This document shows positions 1 to 7,752 of a stretch of 34,733 nt of DNA, one piece after another; the first letter of the stretch is position 1; the number at the start of each line of letters is the position of its first letter. A program made the position numbers and the translations under genes. Below the pieces are notes generated by a model. It saw only the letters and a list, made by a program, of their open reading frames with translations. It was not told the origin of the DNA and did not search any database. The stretch is from T1Sed10-7 sp046483565. Its GTDB lineage: Bacteria; Actinomycetota; Nitriliruptoria; Nitriliruptorales; Nitriliruptoraceae. The stretch is from contig JAWOCZ010000049.1 in assembly GCA_046483565.1 (NCBI GenBank), forward strand, positions 1-34,733. Direction: 5' to 3'.

Positions 1-209
1 CGCGGATGTTGGGCATGGTCGCTCCCGATGGTTGTGCCGGCCGACAAGGGGAACGCCGCGCACCCGCGATCCCTTCCCCCGCCGCGGACGCCCTCCCGCA
101 AGGGTCCCGGCCGGCGGTGGCCTCCGCAGCGAGAGCTGATGGAAGCGCGCGTCGGGGACGGGGATCCCAGCGCGGCCGTGGTCACCAGGCCCATCGGCGC
201 TCTCAGGGG

Positions 210-671
210 TCACGACCCGTGGGGCCCCTCGGAGGGCGGGACAGCGAGGTGGTCGTCCGCCGTGCGGGTCACCAGCAGCCGCACACCCGCCACGGCACCG
301 CTCACCAGCAGCACCCCGGCCAGCAACGCTGCCTGCCAGCCGAGCCGGCCGGCCAGCCCCACCAGCGGCGTGGCGAAGGGCACCACCCCGAGCACGAGGA
401 TCGTGGTCAGCAGCGCCGATCCGTACCCGCGCAGGTGCAGCGCGAGGAAGCAACCGACGGCCAGCCCGACCCCGCCGCCCACCAGGACCACGCTGGTCAC
501 GAACCCCTGCAGCTGCTCGAGCGGGCCACCTCGACCCTCCAGCAGGGGGTTCAGCCAGCTGTAGACGGCCCAACCTAGGCCGCCGCCAAGCGCGCAGCCC
601 GTGACCGCGCCGACGCTACCGGCCACGATCCCACGTCCGGTCGCCACCACCTGAGCCCACCCGTCCGACAC
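210..671 (-). CDS. Small membrane protein of unknown function
   Basis: The product is about 153 residues and I do not recognise a family. Four hydrophobic stretches are visible: a Gly/Ala/Val-rich first helix, one starting FVTSVVLVGGGVG, one around LLTTILVLGVVP and one around WQAALLAGVLLVSGAV. This predicts a four-helix inner-membrane protein with a short hydrophilic C-terminal tail. I chose the GTG at 671 (Met-Ser-Asp-Gly-Trp) because a GGAG lies just before it and because the open frame further upstream runs through a G/C-rich tandem repeat and reads as low-complexity Pro/His. The GGAG is only 2 nt from the start, so an internal GTG near 647 is possible. The gene is alone on its strand. The function is unknown. 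Confidence 0.6.
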   Translation of the reverse strand: MSDGWAQVVATGRGIVAGSVGAVTGCALGGGLGWAVYSWLNPLLEGRGGPLEQLQGFVTSVVLVGGGVGLAVGCFLALHLRGYGSALLTTILVLGVVPFATPLVGLAGRLGWQAALLAGVLLVSGAVAGVRLLVTRTADDHLAVPPSEGPHGS

Positions 672-1176
672 GACTCCAGCATCACACGCGATGCCGGCGC
701 CGGCCAGAGCCGAGCGTCCCTGGAGGCGGTGAGGTGGGGGGTGGGGAGTGCGGGGTGGGGGTGGGGAGTGCGGGGTGGGGGGTGGGGAGTGCGGGGTGGA
801 GCCCGTTCCTGCTGCCGGACCGCGCCGTCCGGCGCAGCCCATCGGACACGGGGCCGAGCGTGCGCTACCGTTGGCGGCACGCGGCGGCGAGGACCTCCGA
901 CCCGCCCGGAACACGACGACGTCGACCGACCGCTCCCGCATCCAGCGGGTCGCGCGGCCCGACGCTCTCCCGGCCCCCACTCGGAACGGGCCGCGGCACC
1001 CGCCGCTTCCGCTCCTGGCTGCGTGTTCACCACGCGCCAGCGGTCGTGCGGCTCAGTGAGCAGCGACCGATGCGCACGCGCCCATGGGCCATCCATCGGC
1101 GCGCCAGCAGCGCCACCGCGCTCGCGGTCGGCGACACGACGCGCCCGCCACGACGGCTGGGCGACCGGAGCCCTGC
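672..1176. other. 505-nt divergent intergenic region without a supported gene
   Basis: This gap separates the leftward membrane protein from the rightward helicase. It contains the G-rich tandem repeat at 741-799. Apart from that I see no coding stretch with family features. A TACCGT hexamer near 867 resembles an actinobacterial -10 box for the helicase, but it is far from the start codon and is only a weak suggestion. Confidence 0.4.
741..799. repeat. G-rich tandem repeat, three copies of about 20 bp
   Basis: The + strand carries GTGGGGAGTGCGGGGTGGGG at 741-760 and again at 761-780, then a third copy lacking its last two bases at 782-799 after one extra G. A partial G-rich lead-in starts near 734. 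The stretch holds many runs of four or more G separated by one to four bases, which is the pattern expected of a G-quadruplex. It lies between the leftward gene ending at 210 and the rightward helicase gene, upstream of both. Confidence 0.85.
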
Positions 1177-2559
1177 GTGACCACCTCCTTCTCTGATCTC
1201 GGCGTCTCCGCCGAGCTGTGCGACCGATTGACCGAGCTCGGCTTCACCGAGCCCTTCCCGATCCAGCGGCTCACGCTGATCGACACCCTGGCCGGCCGCG
1301 ATGTCTGTGGCGAGGCCCCAACGGGGTCCGGCAAGACCCTCGCCTTCGCGCTGCCCGTCGCGATGACCGTGGGCCGCGGGACCCCGGGACGCCCCCGCGC
1401 CCTCCTGCTCGTGCCGACCCGTGAGCTGGCGAGCCAGGTACGTCAGACCCTCGACCCGCTCCTGCAGGTGACCGGCGGCAGGGCCGTGTCGTTCTACGGC
1501 GGGACCAGCGTCACCAAGGACCTCCAGCGTCTGAAGAGCCGCATCGACATCGTCGTCGCGACGCCGGGTCGGCTCGAGGATCTCATCCAGCGTCGCGCCA
1601 TCCACCTCGGGGACGTGGACCTGGTCGTGGTCGACGAGGCGGACCGGATGGCCGACATGGGCTTCCTGCCCGCGGTCAAGCGCCTGCTCGACGCCACCTC
1701 CCGGGACCGTCGCACCCTGCTGTTCAGCGCCACGCTCGACGGCGACATCGACGTGCTCGTCCGGCGCTACCAGCACGACCCGGTCAAGCACCGCTTCGCG
1801 GTCCCCGAGGAGGACCGCGGCGACGTGCGGCACGTCTTCTGGCCCGCCGAGCGTCCGGAACGCCGTGTGCTGACCAACCGCATCCTGGCCCGGAGCGGGC
1901 CGGCGATCGTCTTCACCCGCACCAAGCACGGGGCCGATCGATTGGCCAAGCAGCTCCGACAGGACGGTGTCTCGACCGCCGCGATCCACGGCAACCGCAG
2001 CCAACGGCAGCGTGAGGACGCCCTCGCCCGCTTCTCCGCCGGCAAGGTGCAGGCCCTCATCGCCACCGACGTGGCCGCCCGCGGCATCCACGTCGACGAC
2101 GTCGATCTGGTCCTGCACTACGACCAGCCGGCGACGGAGAAGGACTACGTCCACCGCTCCGGACGCACCGGCCGGGCCGGTGCGCTCGGACTGGTCGTCT
2201 CGCTGGTCGGCGACGAGGAGGCTCGCGACGTCCACAAGCTGCAACGCACCCTCGATCTGCCGGCCGGCCTCCACGAACTGGACCTGGACCTGCTGGACGC
2301 CGAGGTGCTCCCTGCTCCCCACCCGGTCGCGGCCAACGACCGTCCAGCGACCAGCGGGAAGCGGCGCGGCAACGGTCAGGCCAACGGCGGTCACCGGCGC
2401 GGGGGCAACAGCAGCGGCAACGGCGGTCAGCGGCGCGGCGGGAACAGCAGCGGCAACGCCCGCCGTCGCGCCAGCGCCGGACAGACGTCCGGTGAGGCCA
2501 AGGCGGCCGGTGGTGGCGCGCCGTCACGCCAGCGAGCAAGAAGAGCACGGCGCCGCTGA
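1177..2559 (+). CDS. DEAD-box ATP-dependent RNA helicase
   Basis: The protein is about 460 residues with the full set of DEAD-box motifs. These are the Q motif (FTEPFPIQ, Q30), motif I APTGSGKT (K53), PTRELASQ, motif II DEAD (153-156), SAT, the ATDVAARGI motif V and HRSGRTGRAG motif VI. It should unwind or remodel RNA duplexes using ATP in the cytoplasm, for example in ribosome assembly or mRNA turnover. The last 80 residues are a basic Arg/Gly/Asn-rich tail with a 12-residue repeat (NGGHRRGGNSSG, then NGGQRRGGNSSG), typical of RNA-binding tails in RhlE/CsdA-like helicases. The GTG at 1177 is preferred because GGAG lies 6 nt upstream and the frame before it reads as non-coding. The exact subfamily cannot be assigned by eye. 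Confidence 0.95.
   Translation: MTTSFSDLGVSAELCDRLTELGFTEPFPIQRLTLIDTLAGRDVCGEAPTGSGKTLAFALPVAMTVGRGTPGRPRALLLVPTRELASQVRQTLDPLLQVTGGRAVSFYGGTSVTKDLQRLKSRIDIVVATPGRLEDLIQRRAIHLGDVDLVVVDEADRMADMGFLPAVKRLLDATSRDRRTLLFSATLDGDIDVLVRRYQHDPVKHRFAVPEEDRGDVRHVFWPAERPERRVLTNRILARSGPAIVFTRTKHGADRLAKQLRQDGVSTAAIHGNRSQRQREDALARFSAGKVQALIATDVAARGIHVDDVDLVLHYDQPATEKDYVHRSGRTGRAGALGLVVSLVGDEEARDVHKLQRTLDLPAGLHELDLDLLDAEVLPAPHPVAANDRPATSGKRRGNGQANGGHRRGGNSSGNGGQRRGGNSSGNARRRASAGQTSGEAKAAGGGAPSRQRARRARRR
2383..2454 (+). repeat. 36-bp in-frame tandem repeat in the helicase tail
   Basis: Two near-identical 36-bp units (2383-2418 and 2419-2454) encode the Asn-Gly-Gly-X-Arg-Arg-Gly-Gly-Asn-Ser-Ser-Gly repeat of the C-terminal RNA-binding tail. 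The only residue change is His to Gln. Confidence 0.8.
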
Positions 2560-2611
2560 CCGGAACCTGCGATGCTGTGGCGTAGGCCATGGGCATCCAG
2601 GAGGTCACCGG

Positions 2612-3247
2612 GTGGAAGACATCATCGTCGGTGGGCTGGCCATCGTGGTCGGCCTGCTGCTCTGCTTCGCCGGCTACGCCGCGCTACGCGCGGTGATAGC
2701 CGTCTGGGGGGCCTTCGCCGGCTTCCTCCTCGGCGCCGGGCTCGTCTCCTCCTTCACGGGCGAGGGCTTCCTCGGCACCGTGCTCGGTTGGTCCGTGGGG
2801 CTGGTCGTGGCGATCGTCTTCGGGTTGATCGCCTACCTGTACTACGCGGTCTCCGTGGTCATCGGGATGGCGGCCATCGGGTTCTCGCTCGGTTCCACCC
2901 TCATGGTCGCGCTCGGCGTGTCCTGGACCTGGGCCATCGTGCTCGTCGGTGTCCTGGTCGGCATGCTGCTGGCCGTGCTGGCCATCGTCGGCGACATGCC
3001 GATGCTGCTCCTCGCCGTCCTCGGGGCGTTCGCCGGCTCCAGCGTGACCATCGGTGGGCTACTCCTGCTGTCGGGTGTCCTCGAACGTGACGATCTCACG
3101 GCGCCCGAGACGACACAGAGCCTGGAGCTCGGGTGGTGGTGGACGGCCGCCTACCTGATCCTGGCCGTCGTCGGACTGGCGGCGCAGCTGCGCTCCGTCG
3201 AGGCCCGGCGGGGCACGCTGCGTGAGGGCTGGAGCGCTGCTGCGTGA
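2612..3247 (+). CDS. DUF4203-like multi-pass membrane protein
   Basis: The product is 211 residues and almost entirely hydrophobic, with about six to seven membrane helices rich in Gly, Val, Leu and Ala. The helix pattern, the GYAALRAVIAVWGAFAGF segment and the length suggest the DUF4203 / TMEM198-like family, whose role in bacteria is not established. Start choice is clear: AGGAGG at 2599-2604 lies 7 nt before the GTG at 2612. It follows the helicase with a 52-nt gap and may be co-transcribed with it. The C-terminal residues GWSAAA and the stop codon fall inside the first unit of a 22-bp tandem repeat, so the C-terminus may have been extended or replaced by repeat expansion. Confidence 0.75.
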   Translation: MEDIIVGGLAIVVGLLLCFAGYAALRAVIAVWGAFAGFLLGAGLVSSFTGEGFLGTVLGWSVGLVVAIVFGLIAYLYYAVSVVIGMAAIGFSLGSTLMVALGVSWTWAIVLVGVLVGMLLAVLAIVGDMPMLLLAVLGAFAGSSVTIGGLLLLSGVLERDDLTAPETTQSLELGWWWTAAYLILAVVGLAAQLRSVEARRGTLREGWSAAA

Positions 3248-3289
3248 GGGCTGCAGCGCTGCTGCATGAAGGCTGGAGCGCTGCTGCAT
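3224..3289 (+). repeat. 22-bp tandem repeat, three copies, spanning a stop codon
   Basis: The units at 3224-3245, 3246-3267 and 3268-3289 share the form GARGGCTGSAGCGCTGCTGC + GT/AT. Each contains the palindrome AGCGCT, or CAGCGCTG in the middle copy. Copies differ from each other at one to three positions. The first copy encodes the last residues of the DUF4203-like protein and the second contains its stop. Confidence 0.85.
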
Positions 3290-3418
3290 GAGCCGCAGCA
3301 CCACCCGTAGCCGGTGAGACCCGGCCATCGGCCCTGCCCTAAGCTCAGCGGCCGGCTGTGCCGGGCGCGGTGGCACCGCCGGCCGTGACACGCGAGCATC
3401 AGAGCAGGAGGCAGGTCG

Positions 3419-5782
3419 GTGGCGCAGGTGGGTGCCCGCTACCTGGTCTCCGCACCCGACCAACCGCGGGTGCGCCGGGCCGGTGACGTCACGAGCATCC
3501 TGCTCGGGCTGCTGCTCCTGCTCTGGGCCATCAGCAACCGGGAGCGGCTCGGATCGCTGAACCGGGCGCTCGCAGAGGTCGTCGACGTCCTGCCGGCCTG
3601 GAGCCTGGAGCTGCTCTCGGTCATCTACTCCTTCGGCTTCGTGTACGGACTCACCATCCTGGTGCTCCTACTCGCGAGGGGCCGCAGCCACCGTGATGCG
3701 CTCAGGGACGTCGTCCTCGCGCTGACCATCGCCACCGTGATCGGCGTCGTGCTCGTCCGCCTGTTCGACGGCACCTGGCCCTACATCGTGCCGGAGATCG
3801 GGATCGTCGTCCCGGAGCGCCAGACCCCGGTCTTCCGCATCGCGGTCACGACAGCGGTCCTGGTCGCGGCGTCACCACACCTGGTCAGGCCGTGGCGACG
3901 GGTCGGGTGGCTGATCGTCGCCCTGTCGGTGGTCGCCGGTTCCGGGCTCGGGTTCGGGCTGCCGAGCGACGCCATCGGCGCTGTCGGCGTGGGCCTCATC
4001 GCCGCGGGGGCGATGTTCCTGCTCGTCGGCGCACCAAGCGGCCTGCCGGATCTCACCACCATCGCCGCCGCCATGAGCCGCATGGGTGTGCCGGTCCACG
4101 GGCTGCAGGTTCCCTACTCACGCTCCTGGGGTGTGCGCCGCATCCTGGCCACCTCGGCGGACGGCGACCCGGTCCTGATCAAGGTCTACGGCCGTGACGC
4201 GACCGACCAGCAGCTGCTCGCCAAGCTGTGGCGCAGCCTGTGGTACCGGGAAGAGCGCGGCAGCTTCACGTTCTCACGCCTCCAGAGCGTCCAGCACGAG
4301 GCCCTGCTGCTGCTGTGGGCCGCCCGGGCGGGGGTCACGGTTCCGGACGTGTTCACCGCGGGCGCCGCCAACGACGAGATCGCCCTGCTGGCGGTCGCCG
4401 CCGGGGGGAAGCGGCTCGATCGGCTGCCGAGCGAGGAGCTCACCGATCAGCTGCTGACCAGGGTGTGGGAGCAGGTCGCTCGGCTCCACGCGGCCGAGAT
4501 CGCCCACGGCGCCCTCGACGCCCGAGCGGTCCGGGTGTTCGCCGACCAGGTGCACCTCGAGGATCTCCATGCCGGCACGATCAGCGCCACCGAGAGCGAA
4601 CGGTCGCGTGACGTGGTCGAGCTGCTGTTCTCCACCGCCGTCCTGGTCGGTCCTGAGCGGGCGGTCGCCGCTGCCCGTGCCGGTCTGGGCGACGACGGCC
4701 TCGTGCCCGCGCTCCCCTACCTGCAGCTCCCAGCGATCAGCAGTACGACCCGCAGACAAGCCACCGAACCGAAGGAGCTGGTCCGGTCGCTGGCGGACAC
4801 CCTCGCCGCTGCCCTGGAACAGCCGCTGCCAGCACCGGTGGAGCTACGCCGTGTGTCACCCCGAACGCTCCTGCTGGCGGCGCTCGGGCTCGTCGCGGCC
4901 CTGGCCATCATCCCGGCGGTGGGCGGCATCGACCTGGCCGCCGTCGCCGAGGAGCTCTCCGGCGCCAGCTGGACCTTCATCCTGCTCGCCTGGGTCGTCG
5001 GACAGGCCGTGTTCGTCACCGAGGCCAGCTCGATGCTGTTCGCGACCACGGCCGCCGTGCCTTTCCGCCCCCTGATCGTGCTGCAGATCGCCGCCAAGTT
5101 CATCGGGGTGGCCACGCCGGGGGTGACCGGCGGGGTGGCCTCCAACGCGGCCTTTCTGTCCCGTTTCGGGGTCAGCCCGGCGGCGTCGCTCACCCAGGGG
5201 ACGATGGACTCGGTCGCCGGGATGCTCGTCGAGATCTTCGTCCTGCTCCTGGCCTTCTCCTTCACCGACCTCGACCTCGGGGTCGACCTCAGCGGCACCG
5301 ACCTGGCGCTGGGGCGCCTGGCGCTGCTCCTCCTCCTCGTGGTCGCCGTCGCCGTGGTCGTCATCCAGCGCCTGCCGAAGCTGCGCGCGCCCGTCGTCGC
5401 CTTCCTCTCGACGATGTGGGAGGCGGTCCGCGCCGTGGTCGCCGACCCGACGCGGGCGATCGGGCTGCTGGCGGGCAACCTCGCGACCCGCCTGGTGCGC
5501 GGTGCGGTGCTGTGGTTCGCGCTGGTCGCGTTGGATCAGCGCATCGGGCTCGGCGTGGCACTGGTGGTCGTGATCGCAACCGGCCTGCTCCAGGCCCTCG
5601 TCCCCGTCCCAGGCGGCATCGGGGTGACCGAGGCGGTGATGACGGGCTTCCTGGTCGCCCTCGGGGTCCCCGAGGCCGCGGCGTTCGCCGCGACCGTCAC
5701 CTACCGGTTCGTGGTCTTCTACCTGCCTGTCGGCCAGGGCGCGGTCGCCATGGTGTGGCTCACCCGCAACGACTACCTCTGA
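3419..5782 (+). CDS. MprF/UPF0104-type integral membrane protein with degenerate kinase-like middle domain
   Basis: The product is 787 residues. Residues 1-215 hold about six membrane helices. Residues 220-430 look like a protein-kinase/aminoglycoside-phosphotransferase fold: a lysine strand VLIKVYGR, a conserved Glu helix region, and HGALDARAV where active kinases have HGDLxxxN. The expected catalytic Asp is Ala, so this domain is probably a pseudokinase. Residues 475-787 are a UPF0104 / lysylphosphatidylglycerol-synthase transmembrane (flippase-like) domain, with the typical VPVPGGIGVTEAVM segment near the end. The family moves or binds lipids in the cytoplasmic membrane, but no aminoacyl-transferase domain is present, so LPG synthesis itself is not supported. 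GTG start: AGGAGG at 3406-3411 lies 7 nt upstream. The gene ends 6 nt before a convergent gene. Confidence 0.85.
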   Translation: MAQVGARYLVSAPDQPRVRRAGDVTSILLGLLLLLWAISNRERLGSLNRALAEVVDVLPAWSLELLSVIYSFGFVYGLTILVLLLARGRSHRDALRDVVLALTIATVIGVVLVRLFDGTWPYIVPEIGIVVPERQTPVFRIAVTTAVLVAASPHLVRPWRRVGWLIVALSVVAGSGLGFGLPSDAIGAVGVGLIAAGAMFLLVGAPSGLPDLTTIAAAMSRMGVPVHGLQVPYSRSWGVRRILATSADGDPVLIKVYGRDATDQQLLAKLWRSLWYREERGSFTFSRLQSVQHEALLLLWAARAGVTVPDVFTAGAANDEIALLAVAAGGKRLDRLPSEELTDQLLTRVWEQVARLHAAEIAHGALDARAVRVFADQVHLEDLHAGTISATESERSRDVVELLFSTAVLVGPERAVAAARAGLGDDGLVPALPYLQLPAISSTTRRQATEPKELVRSLADTLAAALEQPLPAPVELRRVSPRTLLLAALGLVAALAIIPAVGGIDLAAVAEELSGASWTFILLAWVVGQAVFVTEASSMLFATTAAVPFRPLIVLQIAAKFIGVATPGVTGGVASNAAFLSRFGVSPAASLTQGTMDSVAGMLVEIFVLLLAFSFTDLDLGVDLSGTDLALGRLALLLLLVVAVAVVVIQRLPKLRAPVVAFLSTMWEAVRAVVADPTRAIGLLAGNLATRLVRGAVLWFALVALDQRIGLGVALVVVIATGLLQALVPVPGGIGVTEAVMTGFLVALGVPEAAAFAATVTYRFVVFYLPVGQGAVAMVWLTRNDYL

Positions 5783-5788
5783 GTGCCG

Positions 5789-7024
5789 TCAGGCCCCGGT
5801 CAGCACCCCGGTGAGCAGCCGGGCCACCTCGGGATCGCGGGGCAGCCGGGTGTGGCTGGCACCGACCGCTGTCAACGTCGGTGGCTCGATGCCGTCGATC
5901 CGTCGCCACCTACCGGTCGCAGCGGCGGAGTTGGCACGCACCAACGCATCACCGAGGACGCTGTTGAGTGGGTGGCGTGGGTCGGGGTGCAGGCGCCCGA
6001 CGACCAGGTGGTGGCGGGCCCGCTCCAGCCATGGGGCATCCTGGGGCCGCCCGGTGAGCAACCCGTCGATCCTGCCCGAGGCCCAGGCCGTCTCGTCGGT
6101 GGTGCCGAAGCGCAGGTCCTTGATGCCCTGGGACCGTGCGTCGAGGAACCGACCGATCGGCGCGCTGCGTGACGAGCTGTGACGCAGCGTCCAGCTGGTG
6201 ACGTTGGCGACCTTCTCCAACCACGAGCCGAGGTGGGGGGTGCCCAGGTAGACGATGTCGTCCAGGCGGTCCAGCCACTGCTCACCACGATCGGCGGCGG
6301 CGACGCAGGCGGCCCGGATCAACAGCCCACCCATCGAGTGACCGACCAGGGTGAGGGAGGTCACGGGCACGGGCCAGGAGGCCAGCAGCTCGCCGAGCCG
6401 GCGGTCGAGATCCTGGCCGTTGCGCATGATCGTTCGCCCCGTGCCGTAGCGGACCAGCACGGCAGTGGCCCCGCTGCTGGCCACACCAGCCGGCAACGAG
6501 ACACCGCGACCGTCGACGGGGAGCCAGACCTGCTCGGTGTCGACCAGCCCGTGCACGAAGACCACCAGACGTGAGGTCGTCTCCGGCAGGAGTTCCGGCA
6601 ACCGGGCGGGTTCGACCGGGCCGACTCCCTCGGCCAGACGGAAGCTCACCTCCTGGTCGAGCTCCGGCGCGACCTCGAGCAGCTGCTGCGCCACGACCCC
6701 GTGGGCGATGGCACGTGCCTTGGTGGCCGCCCGGGAGGGCGGCGTCGGCACGGTCGTGCCACCGGGCTCCGCGTCGGCCGCACGCGCACCGGCGATGAAC
6801 GCGCCGAGGTCACCGGCGCGACGCAGCCCGGCCCGCACCGTCCGGAAGACGACGTCGCTGGCGGCGTCGGTGTACCGCTGCACGGGTCGTGCCGGCGGAC
6901 CGAGCCAGCGGTACGTCCCGTCGCTGACGGCCCGTTGCAGATCCTGTGCGGTGGTCACGACCAGCTGATCGGCGACAGCGGCCGCCAGCCGGGACCATCC
7001 GGCAGCCTCGTGTCCCGCCTCCAC
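5789..7024 (-). CDS. Alpha/beta hydrolase (PGAP1/triacylglycerol-lipase-like)
   Basis: The central part has the alpha/beta-hydrolase signature. VVFVHGLVDTEQVW forms the oxyanion region, LTLVGHSMGGLLIR carries the nucleophile serine, and LGTPHLGS follows as in PGAP1-like and lipase families. The late VGASHTRLPRD segment may hold the catalytic His. No signal peptide is visible, so the enzyme is probably cytoplasmic. It should hydrolyse an ester or lipid, with unknown substrate. The N-terminal 150 residues are less conserved. I chose the GTG at 7024 because GGAG lies 5 nt upstream. An ATG at 7138 (449 residues, 18 nt after the preceding gene) is possible but has no clear ribosome site and adds a low-complexity Pro/Gly/Arg leader. 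It is probably co-transcribed with the membrane protein upstream (stop at 7157). Confidence 0.85.
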   Translation of the reverse strand: MEAGHEAAGWSRLAAAVADQLVVTTAQDLQRAVSDGTYRWLGPPARPVQRYTDAASDVVFRTVRAGLRRAGDLGAFIAGARAADAEPGGTTVPTPPSRAATKARAIAHGVVAQQLLEVAPELDQEVSFRLAEGVGPVEPARLPELLPETTSRLVVFVHGLVDTEQVWLPVDGRGVSLPAGVASSGATAVLVRYGTGRTIMRNGQDLDRRLGELLASWPVPVTSLTLVGHSMGGLLIRAACVAAADRGEQWLDRLDDIVYLGTPHLGSWLEKVANVTSWTLRHSSSRSAPIGRFLDARSQGIKDLRFGTTDETAWASGRIDGLLTGRPQDAPWLERARHHLVVGRLHPDPRHPLNSVLGDALVRANSAAATGRWRRIDGIEPPTLTAVGASHTRLPRDPEVARLLTGVLTGA

Positions 7025-7156
7025 GTTGGCTCCTCGATCGGGCTCACGACCCCCGTGCCGGCCTGCAGCGTACGTGACCTCGTTCCCGGAGGTAGGGGCC
7101 GGTGTCGGGACACCGGCCTCGCGCTGCTCGACCGCCATCGCGCTGTGCCGCCCGCG

Positions 7157-7654
7157 TCAGCGCAACGTCGAGGCTTGTTGCAGAGGTCCCCACGACCACC
7201 GCTCGGTCACCTCGCGCGCCCGCCACGGGGACGCCCCCGCCCGCAGGATCGTGACGGTGGCGACGAGTGCCGTCACCCGCCAGCCGAAGGCGGCGACGAG
7301 CATGGCACCCGACAGGAAGCTTGCGGCCGCCGACACCGCACCGAAGCTCACGATGGCATCGAACGGCACGTCCCGCCAACCGCGCGTGGCGAGCGCCGCG
7401 GCGATCGCGCGTCCCATGGCCAGCGCGCAGGCGAGGCTGGTCCCGAACAGGGCGGTGAGCCCCGCGACGGCCAGTAGCTCCGACCAGCTGCCACCGAGCA
7501 GGAGCAGCCGGACCGACAGCATGCCGCTCAGCGTCACCGACAGCGCCTCCACCGTCGCCGCGACAGGGGTCCGACGGGCCGGATCCAGCAGACGCAGCAG
7601 CAGGATCCCCATCGCCACCGTGGTCACCACCGGTGCCACCAAGGTCGGATCCAT
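7157..7654 (-). CDS. Small multi-pass membrane protein, unknown function
   Basis: The product is 165 residues with about four to five hydrophobic helices (for example VAPVVTTVAMGILLLRLL and SELLAVAGLTALFGTSLACALAMG). No recognised family. The ATG at 7654 is chosen because GAGGAG lies about 9 nt upstream and the hydrophobic protein begins directly after it. It precedes the hydrolase gene on the same strand and likely forms a two-gene unit with it. A membrane partner for the hydrolase is a guess only. Confidence 0.65.
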   Translation of the reverse strand: MDPTLVAPVVTTVAMGILLLRLLDPARRTPVAATVEALSVTLSGMLSVRLLLLGGSWSELLAVAGLTALFGTSLACALAMGRAIAAALATRGWRDVPFDAIVSFGAVSAAASFLSGAMLVAAFGWRVTALVATVTILRAGASPWRAREVTERWSWGPLQQASTLR

Positions 7655-7738
7655 CACCGCGTGCTCCTCGCGTCCGCTTGCCCGATCGTGCACAGGATGC
7701 CACCTGCTGCACGTGACGAACGGACAGGTACGGCCCGG

Positions 7739-7752
7739 TAGCGTCCCGATCC
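7739..7752 (+). promoter_or_regulatory. Candidate -10 box for a leaderless dus transcript
   Basis: TAGCGT at 7739-7744 matches TANNNT and lies 8 nt before the dus ATG at 7753, with no Shine-Dalgarno sequence between. Transcription would start at or beside the A of the ATG, the arrangement of leaderless mRNAs that are common in Actinobacteria. Confidence 0.45.

Noticed and set aside
1..209. Possible gene end or start at the left edge
   Set aside because: Open frames exist on both strands but are low-complexity Pro/Arg/Gly with no motif. Nothing can be supported.
1027..2394. Long open frame on the minus strand, 455 codons
   Set aside because: It lies opposite the DEAD-box helicase gene, whose motifs are complete. 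The antisense frame has no family features and is a by-product of high GC content.
3310..3325. Hairpin GCCGG-TGAGAC-CCGGC before the UPF0104 gene as a terminator
   Set aside because: The 5-bp stem without a U-tract is too weak to call in GC-rich DNA.
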